Source: Herbihabitans rhizosphaerae (GTDB lineage Bacteria; Actinomycetota; Actinomycetes; Mycobacteriales; Pseudonocardiaceae). Taken from it: 64,000 nt of DNA. This document shows positions 36,616-44,359 of the stretch, piece by piece. Location: positions 62,001 through 126,000 of the forward strand of contig NZ_SGWQ01000004.1 of the NCBI RefSeq assembly GCF_004216555.1, given 5' to 3'. The first letter of the stretch is position 1, and the number at the start of each line of letters is the position of its first letter. The notes beneath the pieces were generated by a model. That model searched no databases. It saw only the letters and a program-made list of their open reading frames with translations, and was not told where the DNA came from. Made by a program: the position numbers and the translations under genes.

Positions 36616-37974
36616 ATGACATCGCCCCAACCGGTGGAGGAGACGATGTCCACACCGGAGGACGAGCGGTCCACTGTGGACGTACCAGAGTCCACAGTGG
36701 ACTGGAGCGCGCTGCCGGACGTGGTGCGCACGCGGCTCGCGGAGATCGGCGCGGACGCGCTCGGTGGGCTGCCCGCGGTGGACATCCCGGCCAAACTCCG
36801 TGCGGTGGCCCGGTTCGCGCCGGCCAAGCGGGCCAAGCTCGGCGCGGCGCCGATCGTGGCGGAGCTGGCCTCGCCGGCCTTCCGCAGCGCGGTGCTGGAG
36901 TGGTGTCGCGAGAACCGACCGTCCAGTGTGGACATGCCGCCGGCCGATCCGGCGAAGGCGGCCGCCGCCGCGGTGCTGCGGTCCGACGATCTCGCGCCGG
37001 TCTACCTGGAGCTGGTGGCCCGGCGGGCGGGTGACGCGGGAGCGCGTGCCGAGCGGGACGCGGCGCTGGCCAGGGCGCAGCGCATGGCGGCCGATCTGGC
37101 GAAGGTGCGCGCCGAGCTGGAAGAGGTGCGCGGCGCGACGGCGGCCGTGCGCGGCGAGAGCGACGCCGAGTTGGACAAGCTGCGCAAGCGACTGCGCGAG
37201 CAGGGCGTGCGGCTGCGCGAGGCGCGGGACGCGGCGGCGGCGGCCGAGGAGGCGGCGGGCAAGGCGCGCGCCGAGGCGACCGCCGAGCTGGCCGAGCTGG
37301 TCGCCCAGCGCGACCGGGAGGCTGACCGCGCGGCGACCGAGCGGGCCCGGGCGGCGCGGGCCGTCGCCGACGCGGAGATCGCTCGCCAGTCCGCCCGCGA
37401 GGCGCGGCAGGCCGACGAGGTCCGGCTGGCGCTGCTGATCGACACGATCGACGGTGCGGTCACCGGGCTGCGGCGCGAGCTGTCGCTCGGTGGCGGTGGG
37501 CCGAGGCCGGCCGACCTGGTGCGCGGCGCGTCGGCGGGTCACGGCATGGTCGGCAGGGTGGAGGACCCGGCCGCGCTGGACCGCGTGCTGGCGCTGCCGT
37601 CGGTGCACCTGGTCGTGGACGGCTACAACGTCACCAAGACCGGCTATCCGGAGCTGTCCCTGGCCGACCAGCGCGACCGGCTCGTGCGGCAGTTGTCCGC
37701 GCTGGCCGCGCGCACGTCGGCCGAGGTCACCGTGGTGTTCGACGGCGCGGGTGTGGTGGCCGTGCCGACCGCCGCGCCGCGCGGGGTGCGCGTGCTGTTC
37801 AGCGATCCCGGAGTGCTCGCCGACGACGTGATCCGCGCGCTGGTGGCGGCCGAGCCGGAGGGGCGCCCGGTGGTCGTGGTGACCTCGGACCGCGCGGTGG
37901 CCGACTCGGTGCGCCGGCGCGGCGCGCACCCGGTGCCCTCCGCCGTGCTGATCGCCCGCTTCGGCCGGGTGTGA
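36616..37974 (+). CDS. NYN-domain (YacP-like) putative RNase with coiled coil
   Basis: The 452-residue protein has an N-terminal helical region (30-110), a long Ala/Arg/Glu-rich coiled coil (around 140-270) and a C-terminal NYN/PIN-like domain with [17 protein letters not shown] (around 330), [25 protein letters not shown] and [20 protein letters not shown]. The Asp residues in VDGYN, FDG and SDR form the expected metal site. Homologs bind or cut structured RNA. ATG codons at 36616 and 36646 are possible starts. Two GTCCACWGTGGAC palindromes lie in its first 30 codons. Confidence 0.88.
   Translation: MTSPQPVEETMSTPEDERSTVDVPESTVDWSALPDVVRTRLAEIGADALGGLPAVDIPAKLRAVARFAPAKRAKLGAAPIVAELASPAFRSAVLEWCRENRPSSVDMPPADPAKAAAAAVLRSDDLAPVYLELVARRAGDAGARAERDAALARAQRMAADLAKVRAELEEVRGATAAVRGESDAELDKLRKRLREQGVRLREARDAAAAAEEAAGKARAEATAELAELVAQRDREADRAATERARAARAVADAEIARQSAREARQADEVRLALLIDTIDGAVTGLRRELSLGGGGPRPADLVRGASAGHGMVGRVEDPAALDRVLALPSVHLVVDGYNVTKTGYPELSLADQRDRLVRQLSALAARTSAEVTVVFDGAGVVAVPTAAPRGVRVLFSDPGVLADDVIRALVAAEPEGRPVVVVTSDRAVADSVRRRGAHPVPSAVLIARFGRV
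36669..36702. repeat. pair of GTCCACWGTGGAC palindromes
   Basis: GTCCACTGTGGAC (36669-36681) and GTCCACAGTGGAC (36690-36702) lie 8 bases apart inside the NYN gene and encode STVD twice. Other exact copies are at 2822-2834, 7007-7019, 46260-46272 and 49120-49132. Near copies (12 of 13) are at 201-213 and 51042-51054. The family is described in the findings. Confidence 0.85.
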
Positions 37975-37978
37975 CTCG

Positions 37979-38611
37979 GTGCGCACGCTCTACGTCGTGA
38001 CGCACCCGGAGGCCACGCACCACGTCGACGGGCTGGTCGGCGGCTGGTACGACTCCGAGCTGACCCCGGCCGGCACGCGTGCGGCGGCCGCGATCGCCGC
38101 GTCGTTGCGGGCGCGGATCCCCGAGGACGCCGAGGTCGAGCTGTTCTCCTCGGACCTGCGCCGCACCGCGCGGACGGCCGGCGTGGTGGGTGATCTGCTC
38201 GGTGTGGCGCCGGTGTTCGACGAGCGGCTGCGCGAGAAGTCCTACGGCGAGGCGGAGGGCAAGCCCCAGGAATGGCTGGCCGAGCGGTTCGTGCCGCCGC
38301 CGGTGGCCGGCGAGCGCATGCGGCACGACGAGGGAGTGCCGCACGCGGAGACCAAGGACGCGTTCGCGCGGCGGGTCTACGCGGTGATGGCGGCGATCGA
38401 GGAGCGCCGGTGCGAGCACCAGGTCGTGGTGACACACGGCGGCGCGCTCACCTTCGTGGTGGCGGCCTGGATCCGAATGCCCGTCGAGTCGGCGGGCCAC
38501 GTCGAGTTCCGCGCCGGCGGGCCGGGCAGTGTCGTGGTGCTGCACGAGGACGACCGCTTCCACAACCGCCGCGTCCACCTCGACGCGTTCGTGCCACACA
38601 TCAATGCCTGA
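37979..38611 (+). CDS. histidine phosphatase superfamily protein
   Basis: The 210-residue protein has the phosphoglycerate-mutase-like fold: [20 protein letters not shown] at the start, [33 protein letters not shown], a catalytic Glu region EKSYGEAEG and [16 protein letters not shown] with the second His. The usual RHG at the first motif is THP, so the Arg normally next to the catalytic His is replaced. It starts at a GTG 5 bases after the NYN gene and is co-transcribed with it. Substrate unknown. Confidence 0.88.
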   Translation: MRTLYVVTHPEATHHVDGLVGGWYDSELTPAGTRAAAAIAASLRARIPEDAEVELFSSDLRRTARTAGVVGDLLGVAPVFDERLREKSYGEAEGKPQEWLAERFVPPPVAGERMRHDEGVPHAETKDAFARRVYAVMAAIEERRCEHQVVVTHGGALTFVVAAWIRMPVESAGHVEFRAGGPGSVVVLHEDDRFHNRRVHLDAFVPHINA

Positions 38612-38615
38612 CCTC

Positions 38616-39416
38616 TCAGACCGAGCCGTCCGATCCACCACCGCCGTCGGAGTCGCCGCCACCGTCCGATCCGTCACCGCCGGAGAACCACCCGCCGGTG
38701 TCGGTCTGCGCCTCCATGATTGACGCCACCTCGGCGTCCGGATACGCGGCGATGCCCACCATGGCCACCAGCACGAGATCCCCGATCGCGGCCGCGTAGG
38801 GGCTCATCCCGGATACGCCGGCCAGTGAGTCGCGAACGGCCTGCAGCTGCGCCACACCGCGTCCGCTGGTGGCCATCCCGCCCCGCGTCACGACCATCAG
38901 TGTGGACAGCCACACGACCGCGGCCACTGTCGCGCCAAGCACGAGCCATCCGGTCAGCTCCCCGGAGAGCAGGAAGAACCCGACGACGGCGACCGCGAGT
39001 ACGAGCCAGTGTGAGTGCCGCGCCGCCGTCAGGGCGCGTGATGACGCGAGATAACCGCGGTTGGTCAGCCGCGAGACGAGCGCGGCGATCTTGAGATCCC
39101 GCTCGCCGAGGATCCTCCGCCTGCTGAGTTTTCCCTTGCTGCCCAAGCGGCTCAGCACATGCCGCTGCATGTCGTCATCGTCGGGTTCACCGATCCGGCG
39201 AACCCTTCCGTCGCGCCCGATCCTGATCGCACCGGAGATGGCCAGCCCAGCCAGCGCGGTGTGCTCGACCCGTCGGGGTCCACCGGCCAGCATGGCGATC
39301 TCGTACACACCCAGGTCGTCCGGTGGATTCTTCGACCACGGCCAGCGCCGCAGGAACCAACTCGCGGCGAGCGCCAGCACCGCGGCAACACCGAGCGCGA
39401 TCAAATAGCCCGCCAT
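38616..39416 (-). CDS. TIGR04222-type membrane protein with Gly/Asp/Ser tail
   Basis: The 266-residue protein has an N-terminal helix (GYLIALGVAAVLALAASWFL), the block DDLGVYEIAMLAGGPRRV typical of this actinobacterial domain, a central DNA-binding-like stretch RHVLSRLGSKGKLSRRRI, two adjacent helices (around 135-180) and a C-terminal tail of about 25 residues made almost only of Gly, Asp and Ser. Function unknown; homologs are often in clusters of membrane proteins. Convergent with the phosphatase gene. Confidence 0.8.
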   Translation of the reverse strand: MAGYLIALGVAAVLALAASWFLRRWPWSKNPPDDLGVYEIAMLAGGPRRVEHTALAGLAISGAIRIGRDGRVRRIGEPDDDDMQRHVLSRLGSKGKLSRRRILGERDLKIAALVSRLTNRGYLASSRALTAARHSHWLVLAVAVVGFFLLSGELTGWLVLGATVAAVVWLSTLMVVTRGGMATSGRGVAQLQAVRDSLAGVSGMSPYAAAIGDLVLVAMVGIAAYPDAEVASIMEAQTDTGGWFSGGDGSDGGGDSDGGGGSDGSV

Positions 39417-39504
39417 GAGGCCTCCCCAGGGTTCGTGTGTCCTGAACGCACGAGGACGCCTGATGGTTGCCGAGGTGGTCAGGTTGACATCTGTGACAGT
39501 GAAC

Positions 39505-39517
39505 GTTAATAGTTAAC
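39505..39517. promoter_or_regulatory. palindromic operator-like site upstream of the ArsR gene
   Basis: GTTAA (39505-39509) and TTAAC (39513-39517) flank a 3-base spacer in GTTAATAGTTAAC, three bases before the ATG of the ArsR gene. The site is AT-rich, symmetrical and in the expected location for autorepression. Confidence 0.5.
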
Positions 39518-39520
39518 TCT

Positions 39521-39835
39521 ATGGTGAACGATGTGTGGGCCGCGCTGGCGGACCCGACCCGGCGCAGGGTGGTCGAGCTGCTCGGCTCCGGGCCGAGCCG
39601 GCCGAGTGAGCTGGCCGACCGGATCGGCACCAGCCGTCCGGCGCTCAGCCGCCATCTGAAGGTGCTGCGCGGCACCGGCATCGTCACCGTCGACCTGGAC
39701 GACACCGACGCGCGCGGGCTCACCTATCGCCTCGCCCCGGACGGGCTGACCGCGCTGCGCGCCTGGCTCGACCAGGTGCAGGCGCACTGGACCGACCAGC
39801 TCGCCGAGTTCAAGCGGCACGCGGAGCGGTCATGA
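39521..39835 (+). CDS. ArsR-family winged-helix regulator
   Basis: The 104-residue regulator shows VWAALADPTRRRVVELLGSG, PSELADRIGTSRPALSRHLKVL and a beta-wing RGLTYRLAPDGL. No metal-binding Cys pair is present, so it is of the SdpR/YczG type usually paired with a SRPBCC gene, as here. It leads a three-gene operon with 4-base overlaps (regulator, SRPBCC, VOC). Confidence 0.9.
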   Translation: MVNDVWAALADPTRRRVVELLGSGPSRPSELADRIGTSRPALSRHLKVLRGTGIVTVDLDDTDARGLTYRLAPDGLTALRAWLDQVQAHWTDQLAEFKRHAERS

Positions 39836-40272
39836 CCGACGACACCGTCAGCGACGTCGTCAGAGCCAGCGTCGAGGTCGCCGTCGACCCGGCCGAGGCG
39901 TTCCGCGTGTTCACCGAGGAGATCGACTCGTGGTATCGGGTGGACCGGTACACGGTGCTGGATTACCGGCGCACCAAGGAGATCGCGTTCGAGCCGTGGG
40001 TCGGCGGGCGGTTCCTCGACGTCCACGACGAGCACACCCGCGAGGGCGTCGAAATGGGCCGGATCACCGCGTGGGAGCCAGGTCGCCGGCTGTCCTTCGT
40101 GGACATGAAGGGGACCGAGATCGAGGTGACTTTCGCATCGGCGGACACCGGCACCACGGTCACCATCGAACACCGAGGGCTGGCCCGTCTCGCCCCGGCT
40201 GACCCGGCCCGCCGATACGGCTGGCGCGTGTTGCTGCCCTGGTACGCGAGCGCATTCGAGGAGAAGAGATGA
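39832..40272 (+). CDS. SRPBCC/AHSA1-type domain protein
   Basis: The 146-residue protein has the START/Bet v1-like fold of the AHSA1 branch: VRASVEVAVDPAEAFRVFTE at the start, FEPWVGGRFLDVHDE, GRITAWEPGRRLSFVDMKG and TTVTIEHRGLARL. It likely binds a small hydrophobic ligand. Coupled to the ArsR regulator and the VOC gene by 4-base overlaps. Confidence 0.88.
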   Translation: MTDDTVSDVVRASVEVAVDPAEAFRVFTEEIDSWYRVDRYTVLDYRRTKEIAFEPWVGGRFLDVHDEHTREGVEMGRITAWEPGRRLSFVDMKGTEIEVTFASADTGTTVTIEHRGLARLAPADPARRYGWRVLLPWYASAFEEKR

Positions 40273-40646
40273 CCTACACAGGCGTCACGCCGTACTTGTA
40301 CTACACCGACGCGGCCGCCGCGCTGGACTGGCTGACCGCGACGTTCGGCTTCGGCCCGGACGTGCGGTACACCGCCGAGGACGGCACGGTCGAGGAGGCG
40401 GAGATCACCGCCGGCCCGGCGCGCGTGATGATGGCCGGCCGCGCGCCGGGCGCCGACGAGGGCGGTGGCGCGCTGATCATCGTGCACACCGACGACGTCG
40501 ACGCCCTGTACCGCCGGGTCGACGGCGCCGGCGTGGCGGTGGAGCCGCCGGCCGACCAGCCGTGGGGGCCGAGGACGATCACGGTCACCGACCCGTGGGG
40601 CTACCGCTGGAACTTCTGGCAGGGCGAGGCGCTCCCGCCCGAGTAG
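40269..40646 (+). CDS. VOC (glyoxalase/bleomycin-resistance) family protein
   Basis: The 125-residue protein has two beta-alpha-beta-beta-beta repeats: VTPYLYYTDAAAALDWLTATFGF at the start, LIIVHTDDVDALYRRVDGAG in the second half and DPWGYRWNFWQ at the end. The metal-ligand Glu/His pattern is incomplete, resembling the PhnB-like group. Last gene of the ArsR operon; probably a detoxification or binding protein. Confidence 0.87.
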   Translation: MTYTGVTPYLYYTDAAAALDWLTATFGFGPDVRYTAEDGTVEEAEITAGPARVMMAGRAPGADEGGGALIIVHTDDVDALYRRVDGAGVAVEPPADQPWGPRTITVTDPWGYRWNFWQGEALPPE

Positions 40647-40726
40647 CCAGCACTCGAACGGGGGCGTCACGCCGGCCCCGGTCGGGCGTTGTTAGGGGTA
40701 AGCACGATCAGCGGGAGGGTGCGCCC

Positions 40727-42505
40727 ATGCGGTTGTCCGGTACGCGTCGGGTACCGGTCGCGGTGCTGGCCGCCGTGGCGAGCTGTGGGCTGTTCCTGTC
40801 CACCGCGTACGCCCAGCCCACGCCCGCGCCGCCACCGGTGGAGTCCGGGGTGGAGCCGGGCGATCCGGTGCCGGACAACCGGCCCGGCGAGGCGTTCGCC
40901 GACCCGAAGATCGCCGAGTTGCAGCGCACCGCGTCCACCGTGCAGCGCGAGTTGGGCGGGCTCGCGCAGCAGATCCACGTCGCCGAGGAGGAGTTGCGGC
41001 GCGCGTCGGACACGCTGGCCGCCGCGCGGGTCGAGCGCGAGCGGGCCGACGCCGTGGTCGCCGGGCGGCAGAAGGAAGTGGACAGCTACGCCGCCGCGAT
41101 GCTGAACAGTGTCGGCGGCAGCCCGAGCGACCTGCGGGTGCTGCTGGCCGCCCGCAACCCGCGCGACTTCCTGGACGGCGCCGGCTTCGTGGACCGCATC
41201 CGGTCCGTCCTCAGTGGACAGTTGGCCGGCTCGGTCCAGCGACAGCGCACCGCGTCCTCGGCCGAAGGCACAGCACGGGACGCCGAGGCCGCCGCCATCG
41301 GGCGCAAGGCCGACCTGGACAAGCGCACCGGCGACGCGACCAACCGCGCCGCCGCCGTGTCCAGCGAGCTGCGCGGCAAGCTCGCCGAGGTCAACTCCGC
41401 GGTGATCGCGTCCCAGAAGAGCCAGCAGGAGCGCAACGAGAAGACCGCGGCGAACTGGCGCGCGTACGTGGAACGCTTGCGCGCCAACGGAATCGTGCCG
41501 CCGCCGATGATCGCCATGCGCGACGCGGCCCGGCTACCGGCCGGCCTGGTGTCGTTGCCGGGCATGGCCGGTCCGCAGCCGGGCGCGGCACTCGCCACGA
41601 TCGCCGGCGGCGAGCAGACGCTCGTCCTGCCGGCCGAGATCATCAAGGCGGTCAGCACCGCCATGGACACGCTGGGCAAGCCGTACGTGCCCGGCCAGGG
41701 TGGCGGTGGACCCACCGCGTACTCGTGCGACGGCCTGGTGCGCGCGGTCTACGAGGGCGCCGGAATCGGCCTGCCCGGCGCGACCGGCGAACAGATGGCC
41801 GTACTCACGCCGGTGCCGATCGGCGACGCGCAACCGGGCGACGTGGTGTTCCTCGGCCCGGCGCGGTACGGCGTGCAGGGCGTGGGCATCGTGCTCGACC
41901 CGCGCACCATGCTCACCGCGGACGCGCGGGTCGCCGGCGTGGTGGTCACCGACATCCCGGCCGGCGACGCGGTGCTCGGCATGGCCAGGCCCGCGCTGGC
42001 CGCCCGGCCACCGGCACCGGTCCCGCAGCGCACCGACGACGGCCCGCGCTGGCGGTGCGGGGGAGCGGTGCTGCCGCCGCGTGCCAACGGCGATGTGCCG
42101 CGCGCGTGGGGCGGCTATCCCAACGGCCTGATCCCGATGGCCGCGCTGTGCGGCATCGGGAGCGCGCACGCGCTGCGCTGTGACGCCGCGCAGGCTTACA
42201 TGGCGCTGTCACAGGCGTTCGGCGGCGTGTTCGGCCGGCAGTTGTGCATCACCGACTCGTACCGCACGTTCGAGTCGCAGGTGCGGCTGTACGGGCAGAA
42301 GCCGTCGCTGGCCGCCGTGCCCGGCACCAGCAACCACGGGTGGGGGCTGGCGGTCGACCTGTGCGGCGGCGTGCAGTCCTTCGGCACCGCGGAGTACGGC
42401 TGGCTGGCCCGCAACGCGCCCGCGTTCGGCTGGGCCAACCCCGGCTGGGCGCGGCCGGGCCAGGGGCGCGAGGAGCCGTGGCACTGGGAGTTCATGGGCG
42501 GGTAG
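40727..42505 (+). CDS. secreted NlpC/P60-like and VanY D,D-carboxypeptidase fusion
   Basis: The 592-residue protein has a signal peptide (MRLSGTRRVPVAVLAAVASC, cut near AYAQ), a Pro-rich linker, a long coiled coil (around 65-235) and an NlpC/P60-like domain with YSCDGLVRAVYEGAG (Cys around 335). The positions where the catalytic His residues should follow read VQGVGIVLD and MLTAD, so this domain is probably inactive. The C-terminal VanY domain keeps its zinc motif SNHGWGLAVD and EPWHWEF. It would trim or bind peptidoglycan stem peptides. GGGAGGG precedes the ATG. Confidence 0.88.
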   Translation: MRLSGTRRVPVAVLAAVASCGLFLSTAYAQPTPAPPPVESGVEPGDPVPDNRPGEAFADPKIAELQRTASTVQRELGGLAQQIHVAEEELRRASDTLAAARVERERADAVVAGRQKEVDSYAAAMLNSVGGSPSDLRVLLAARNPRDFLDGAGFVDRIRSVLSGQLAGSVQRQRTASSAEGTARDAEAAAIGRKADLDKRTGDATNRAAAVSSELRGKLAEVNSAVIASQKSQQERNEKTAANWRAYVERLRANGIVPPPMIAMRDAARLPAGLVSLPGMAGPQPGAALATIAGGEQTLVLPAEIIKAVSTAMDTLGKPYVPGQGGGGPTAYSCDGLVRAVYEGAGIGLPGATGEQMAVLTPVPIGDAQPGDVVFLGPARYGVQGVGIVLDPRTMLTADARVAGVVVTDIPAGDAVLGMARPALAARPPAPVPQRTDDGPRWRCGGAVLPPRANGDVPRAWGGYPNGLIPMAALCGIGSAHALRCDAAQAYMALSQAFGGVFGRQLCITDSYRTFESQVRLYGQKPSLAAVPGTSNHGWGLAVDLCGGVQSFGTAEYGWLARNAPAFGWANPGWARPGQGREEPWHWEFMGG

Positions 42506-42524
42506 ATATCCGCATACCCGAGGA

Positions 42525-42538
42525 CACCCGATCGGGTG
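42525..42538. terminator. palindrome after the VanY fusion gene
   Basis: CACCCGATCGGGTG is a perfect 14-base palindrome 20 bases after the stop codon. It may form a weak hairpin in RNA or be a protein-binding site. No T run follows. Confidence 0.35.
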
Positions 42539-42623
42539 ATCAACTCGAACGTGTGACCGAAAACTGTCGGTGGCTGCTCCTAGCGTCTCGCCCGAGACAC
42601 AACGTAGAGCGGGAGGAGCCGCC

Positions 42624-42905
42624 GTGATCGTCGACTGCGACAGCTGCGAGGTGCGTGGCGACGCGTGCGGGGAGTGCGTGATCAGCGTGCTGCTCGGCGC
42701 GCCGCCGAGCGTGGAGCTGGACTCGTCCGAACAACAGGCCATCGACGCCCTCGCCAGCGCCGGCATGGTGCCGCGCCTGCGGCTGGTTTCGGAGGCCACT
42801 CGACCGGGTGGCGACGCCCCGAAGATCGACACACCGGCGAGAAACGAAAAGAGCGCTGAACGGTCGAAACTAGGCGATGAGCGGCGTTGGACCCAGGTGA
42901 GCTGA
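42624..42905 (+). CDS. small protein with two CxxC pairs
   Basis: The 93-residue protein starts VIVDCDSCEVRGDACGECVISVLLG, so four cysteines in two CxxC pairs lie in the first 19 residues and could bind zinc. The middle is SVELDSSEQQAIDALASAGMVPRLRL, and the tail is charged and probably flexible. GGGAGGAG precedes the GTG. It lies between two cell-wall hydrolase genes. Function unknown. Confidence 0.7.
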   Translation: MIVDCDSCEVRGDACGECVISVLLGAPPSVELDSSEQQAIDALASAGMVPRLRLVSEATRPGGDAPKIDTPARNEKSAERSKLGDERRWTQVS

Positions 42906-43206
42906 CCTGTTGTGCCGGTCACAGGGCGAAGTTGGCACTGCTCCATTGGTGTTTCGGCGCTACTAGTTCATCTTTTTCGGACCACTCGGTAGACGTCGGG
43001 GCTCACTTTTCGTAACCTGGCCGAGATCTCGCGCCAGGAAGCCGTCCATCCCGAGGGCGGCACGTGGGATCGCCGCCGAATCAGCTTTGTCGGGGAGCTG
43101 TGCCGAACAGGTCGGGAGCGCCTTGGTCGAGGTCGACACGATCGACCGTCCCCCGGGCCAAGGGACTCACCGTCGGCGGTTCGACGACGAAGGAGACACG
43201 CGCGAC
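42906..43206 (+). other. long untranslated region before the NlpC/P60 gene
   Basis: This 301-base stretch carries no credible gene. It begins AT-richer (TTTTTCGG near 42970) and ends with an AAGGAG ribosome binding site at 43191. Paired elements are seen: GGTCGA (43125-43130) with TCGACC (43142-43147), enclosed by CCTTGG (43121-43126) and CCAAGG (43158-43163). A long structured leader is possible. The conserved blocks of the c-di-AMP (ydaO) riboswitch, which often precedes such genes, were looked for and not found. Confidence 0.45.
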
Positions 43207-44268
43207 GTGGCGTCGCATCAACTGAAGCGTTCGGTGCGCGGAGCCCTTGCCGCAGGAGCCGTTATCGCGGCGATCAGCGTTTTCTCCGCACCGGCGTCAG
43301 CCCAGCCCCCCGCCCCCCCGCCCCCAGCCAACGCCTCCGAAGCACTCAAGCTGTTCCAAGAGGCGAGCAAGGAAGCCAGCCTGGTCCAGGAGGACCTGCT
43401 GAAGGCCCAGGTCGACCTGGGTGCCAAGCAGTCCGAGCTGGACAAGGCCACCGGCGAGACGAACTCGGCCAAGCAGGTCAAGGAGCACGCGCTCACGCAG
43501 AAGGAGCAGCTCCACGGCAAGGTCGACGTACTCACCGGTGCGGCGTTCCAGGGAGCCCGATTCAGCAAGCTGTCCGCGTTGATGACCGGCCAGTCGGCCC
43601 AGGACTTCCTGGACCGCGCGTCGGCGCTGAACATTCTCGCGGACGACAACAAGGTGGCCATCGACCGGTACACCGGCGTGGTCAACCAGGCCGCGGACGC
43701 CGAGAAGCGCGCCGCGGACGGTCAGGCCCGCGCGCAGGCGGCCAAGGACGCCCAAGCCAAGCTGATCGCCCAGATCAACGAGCGCAAGAGCGCGCTCGAG
43801 GGTCGCAAGACGGCGTTGCAGCAGGCCATGGGCCGGCTGTCGGCGGCAGAGAAGAAGAAGCTCGAGCAGGACGACGACCAGACCGTGATCATCCCGCCGG
43901 CGGGAGCCGCGGGTAAGGCCGTCGCGGTGGCGCTGGCTCAGCGCGGCAAGCCCTACGTGTGGGGTGCCGAGGGCCCGGGCTCCTACGACTGCTCCGGCCT
44001 GGTGCTCTACGCCTACCGGGCGGCCGGCATGAGCCTGCCGCACTCCAGCCGGGCGCAGTACGGCTACGGCCGTTCGGTGTCCAAGAGCGAGCTGGCGGCC
44101 GGCGACCTGCTGTTCTACGGCAACAGCGCCTCGTCGATCCACCACGTCGCGATGTACATCGGTGACGGCAAGATCGTGCACGCCTCGACATCCGGCGTGC
44201 CCGTGAAGGTCGAGTCCGTCAGCGGCGGCGGCTCCGACTTCTACGGCGCCAAGCGCCTGGTCGGCTGA
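43207..44268 (+). CDS. secreted NlpC/P60 peptidoglycan endopeptidase (RipA-like)
   Basis: The 353-residue protein has a signal peptide (VRGALAAGAVIAAISVFSAP, cut near ASAQ), a Pro-rich linker encoded by runs of C, a coiled coil (around 45-215) that probably inhibits the enzyme, and a C-terminal NlpC/P60 domain. The catalytic Cys is in YDCSGLVLYAYRAAG (around 262), His in SIHHVAMYIGDG and a third residue in KIVHAST. It cuts D-Glu-mDAP type bonds in the family. Position matches Rv2190c. Confidence 0.92.
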   Translation: MASHQLKRSVRGALAAGAVIAAISVFSAPASAQPPAPPPPANASEALKLFQEASKEASLVQEDLLKAQVDLGAKQSELDKATGETNSAKQVKEHALTQKEQLHGKVDVLTGAAFQGARFSKLSALMTGQSAQDFLDRASALNILADDNKVAIDRYTGVVNQAADAEKRAADGQARAQAAKDAQAKLIAQINERKSALEGRKTALQQAMGRLSAAEKKKLEQDDDQTVIIPPAGAAGKAVAVALAQRGKPYVWGAEGPGSYDCSGLVLYAYRAAGMSLPHSSRAQYGYGRSVSKSELAAGDLLFYGNSASSIHHVAMYIGDGKIVHASTSGVPVKVESVSGGGSDFYGAKRLVG

Positions 44269-44284
44269 CCGAACGAAGTGTGCG

Positions 44285-44321
44285 AATCAGGGCCGGTGCC
44301 ATTGTGGCGCCGGCCCTGATT
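44285..44321. terminator. hairpin terminator after the NlpC/P60 gene
   Basis: The arm 44285-44300 (AATCAGGGCCGGTGCC) pairs with 44306-44321 (GGCGCCGGCCCTGATT) over 16 bases with one G-T wobble and a 5-base loop. Confidence 0.75.
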
Positions 44322-44359
44322 ACGTTCAGAACCCGAGGAACAGGCCCTAGGATCGCCTG

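Noticed and set aside
42906-43206. ydaO (c-di-AMP) riboswitch before the NlpC/P60 gene
   Set aside because: The expected conserved blocks (a GGGGGACCCA-like segment and a CAGCTAACC-like 3' segment) could not be found.
43300-43330. Runs of 5-7 C in the Pro-rich linker of the NlpC/P60 gene as a phase-variable tract
   Set aside because: The runs are short and explained by Pro codons in a GC-rich gene; no frame change is evident.
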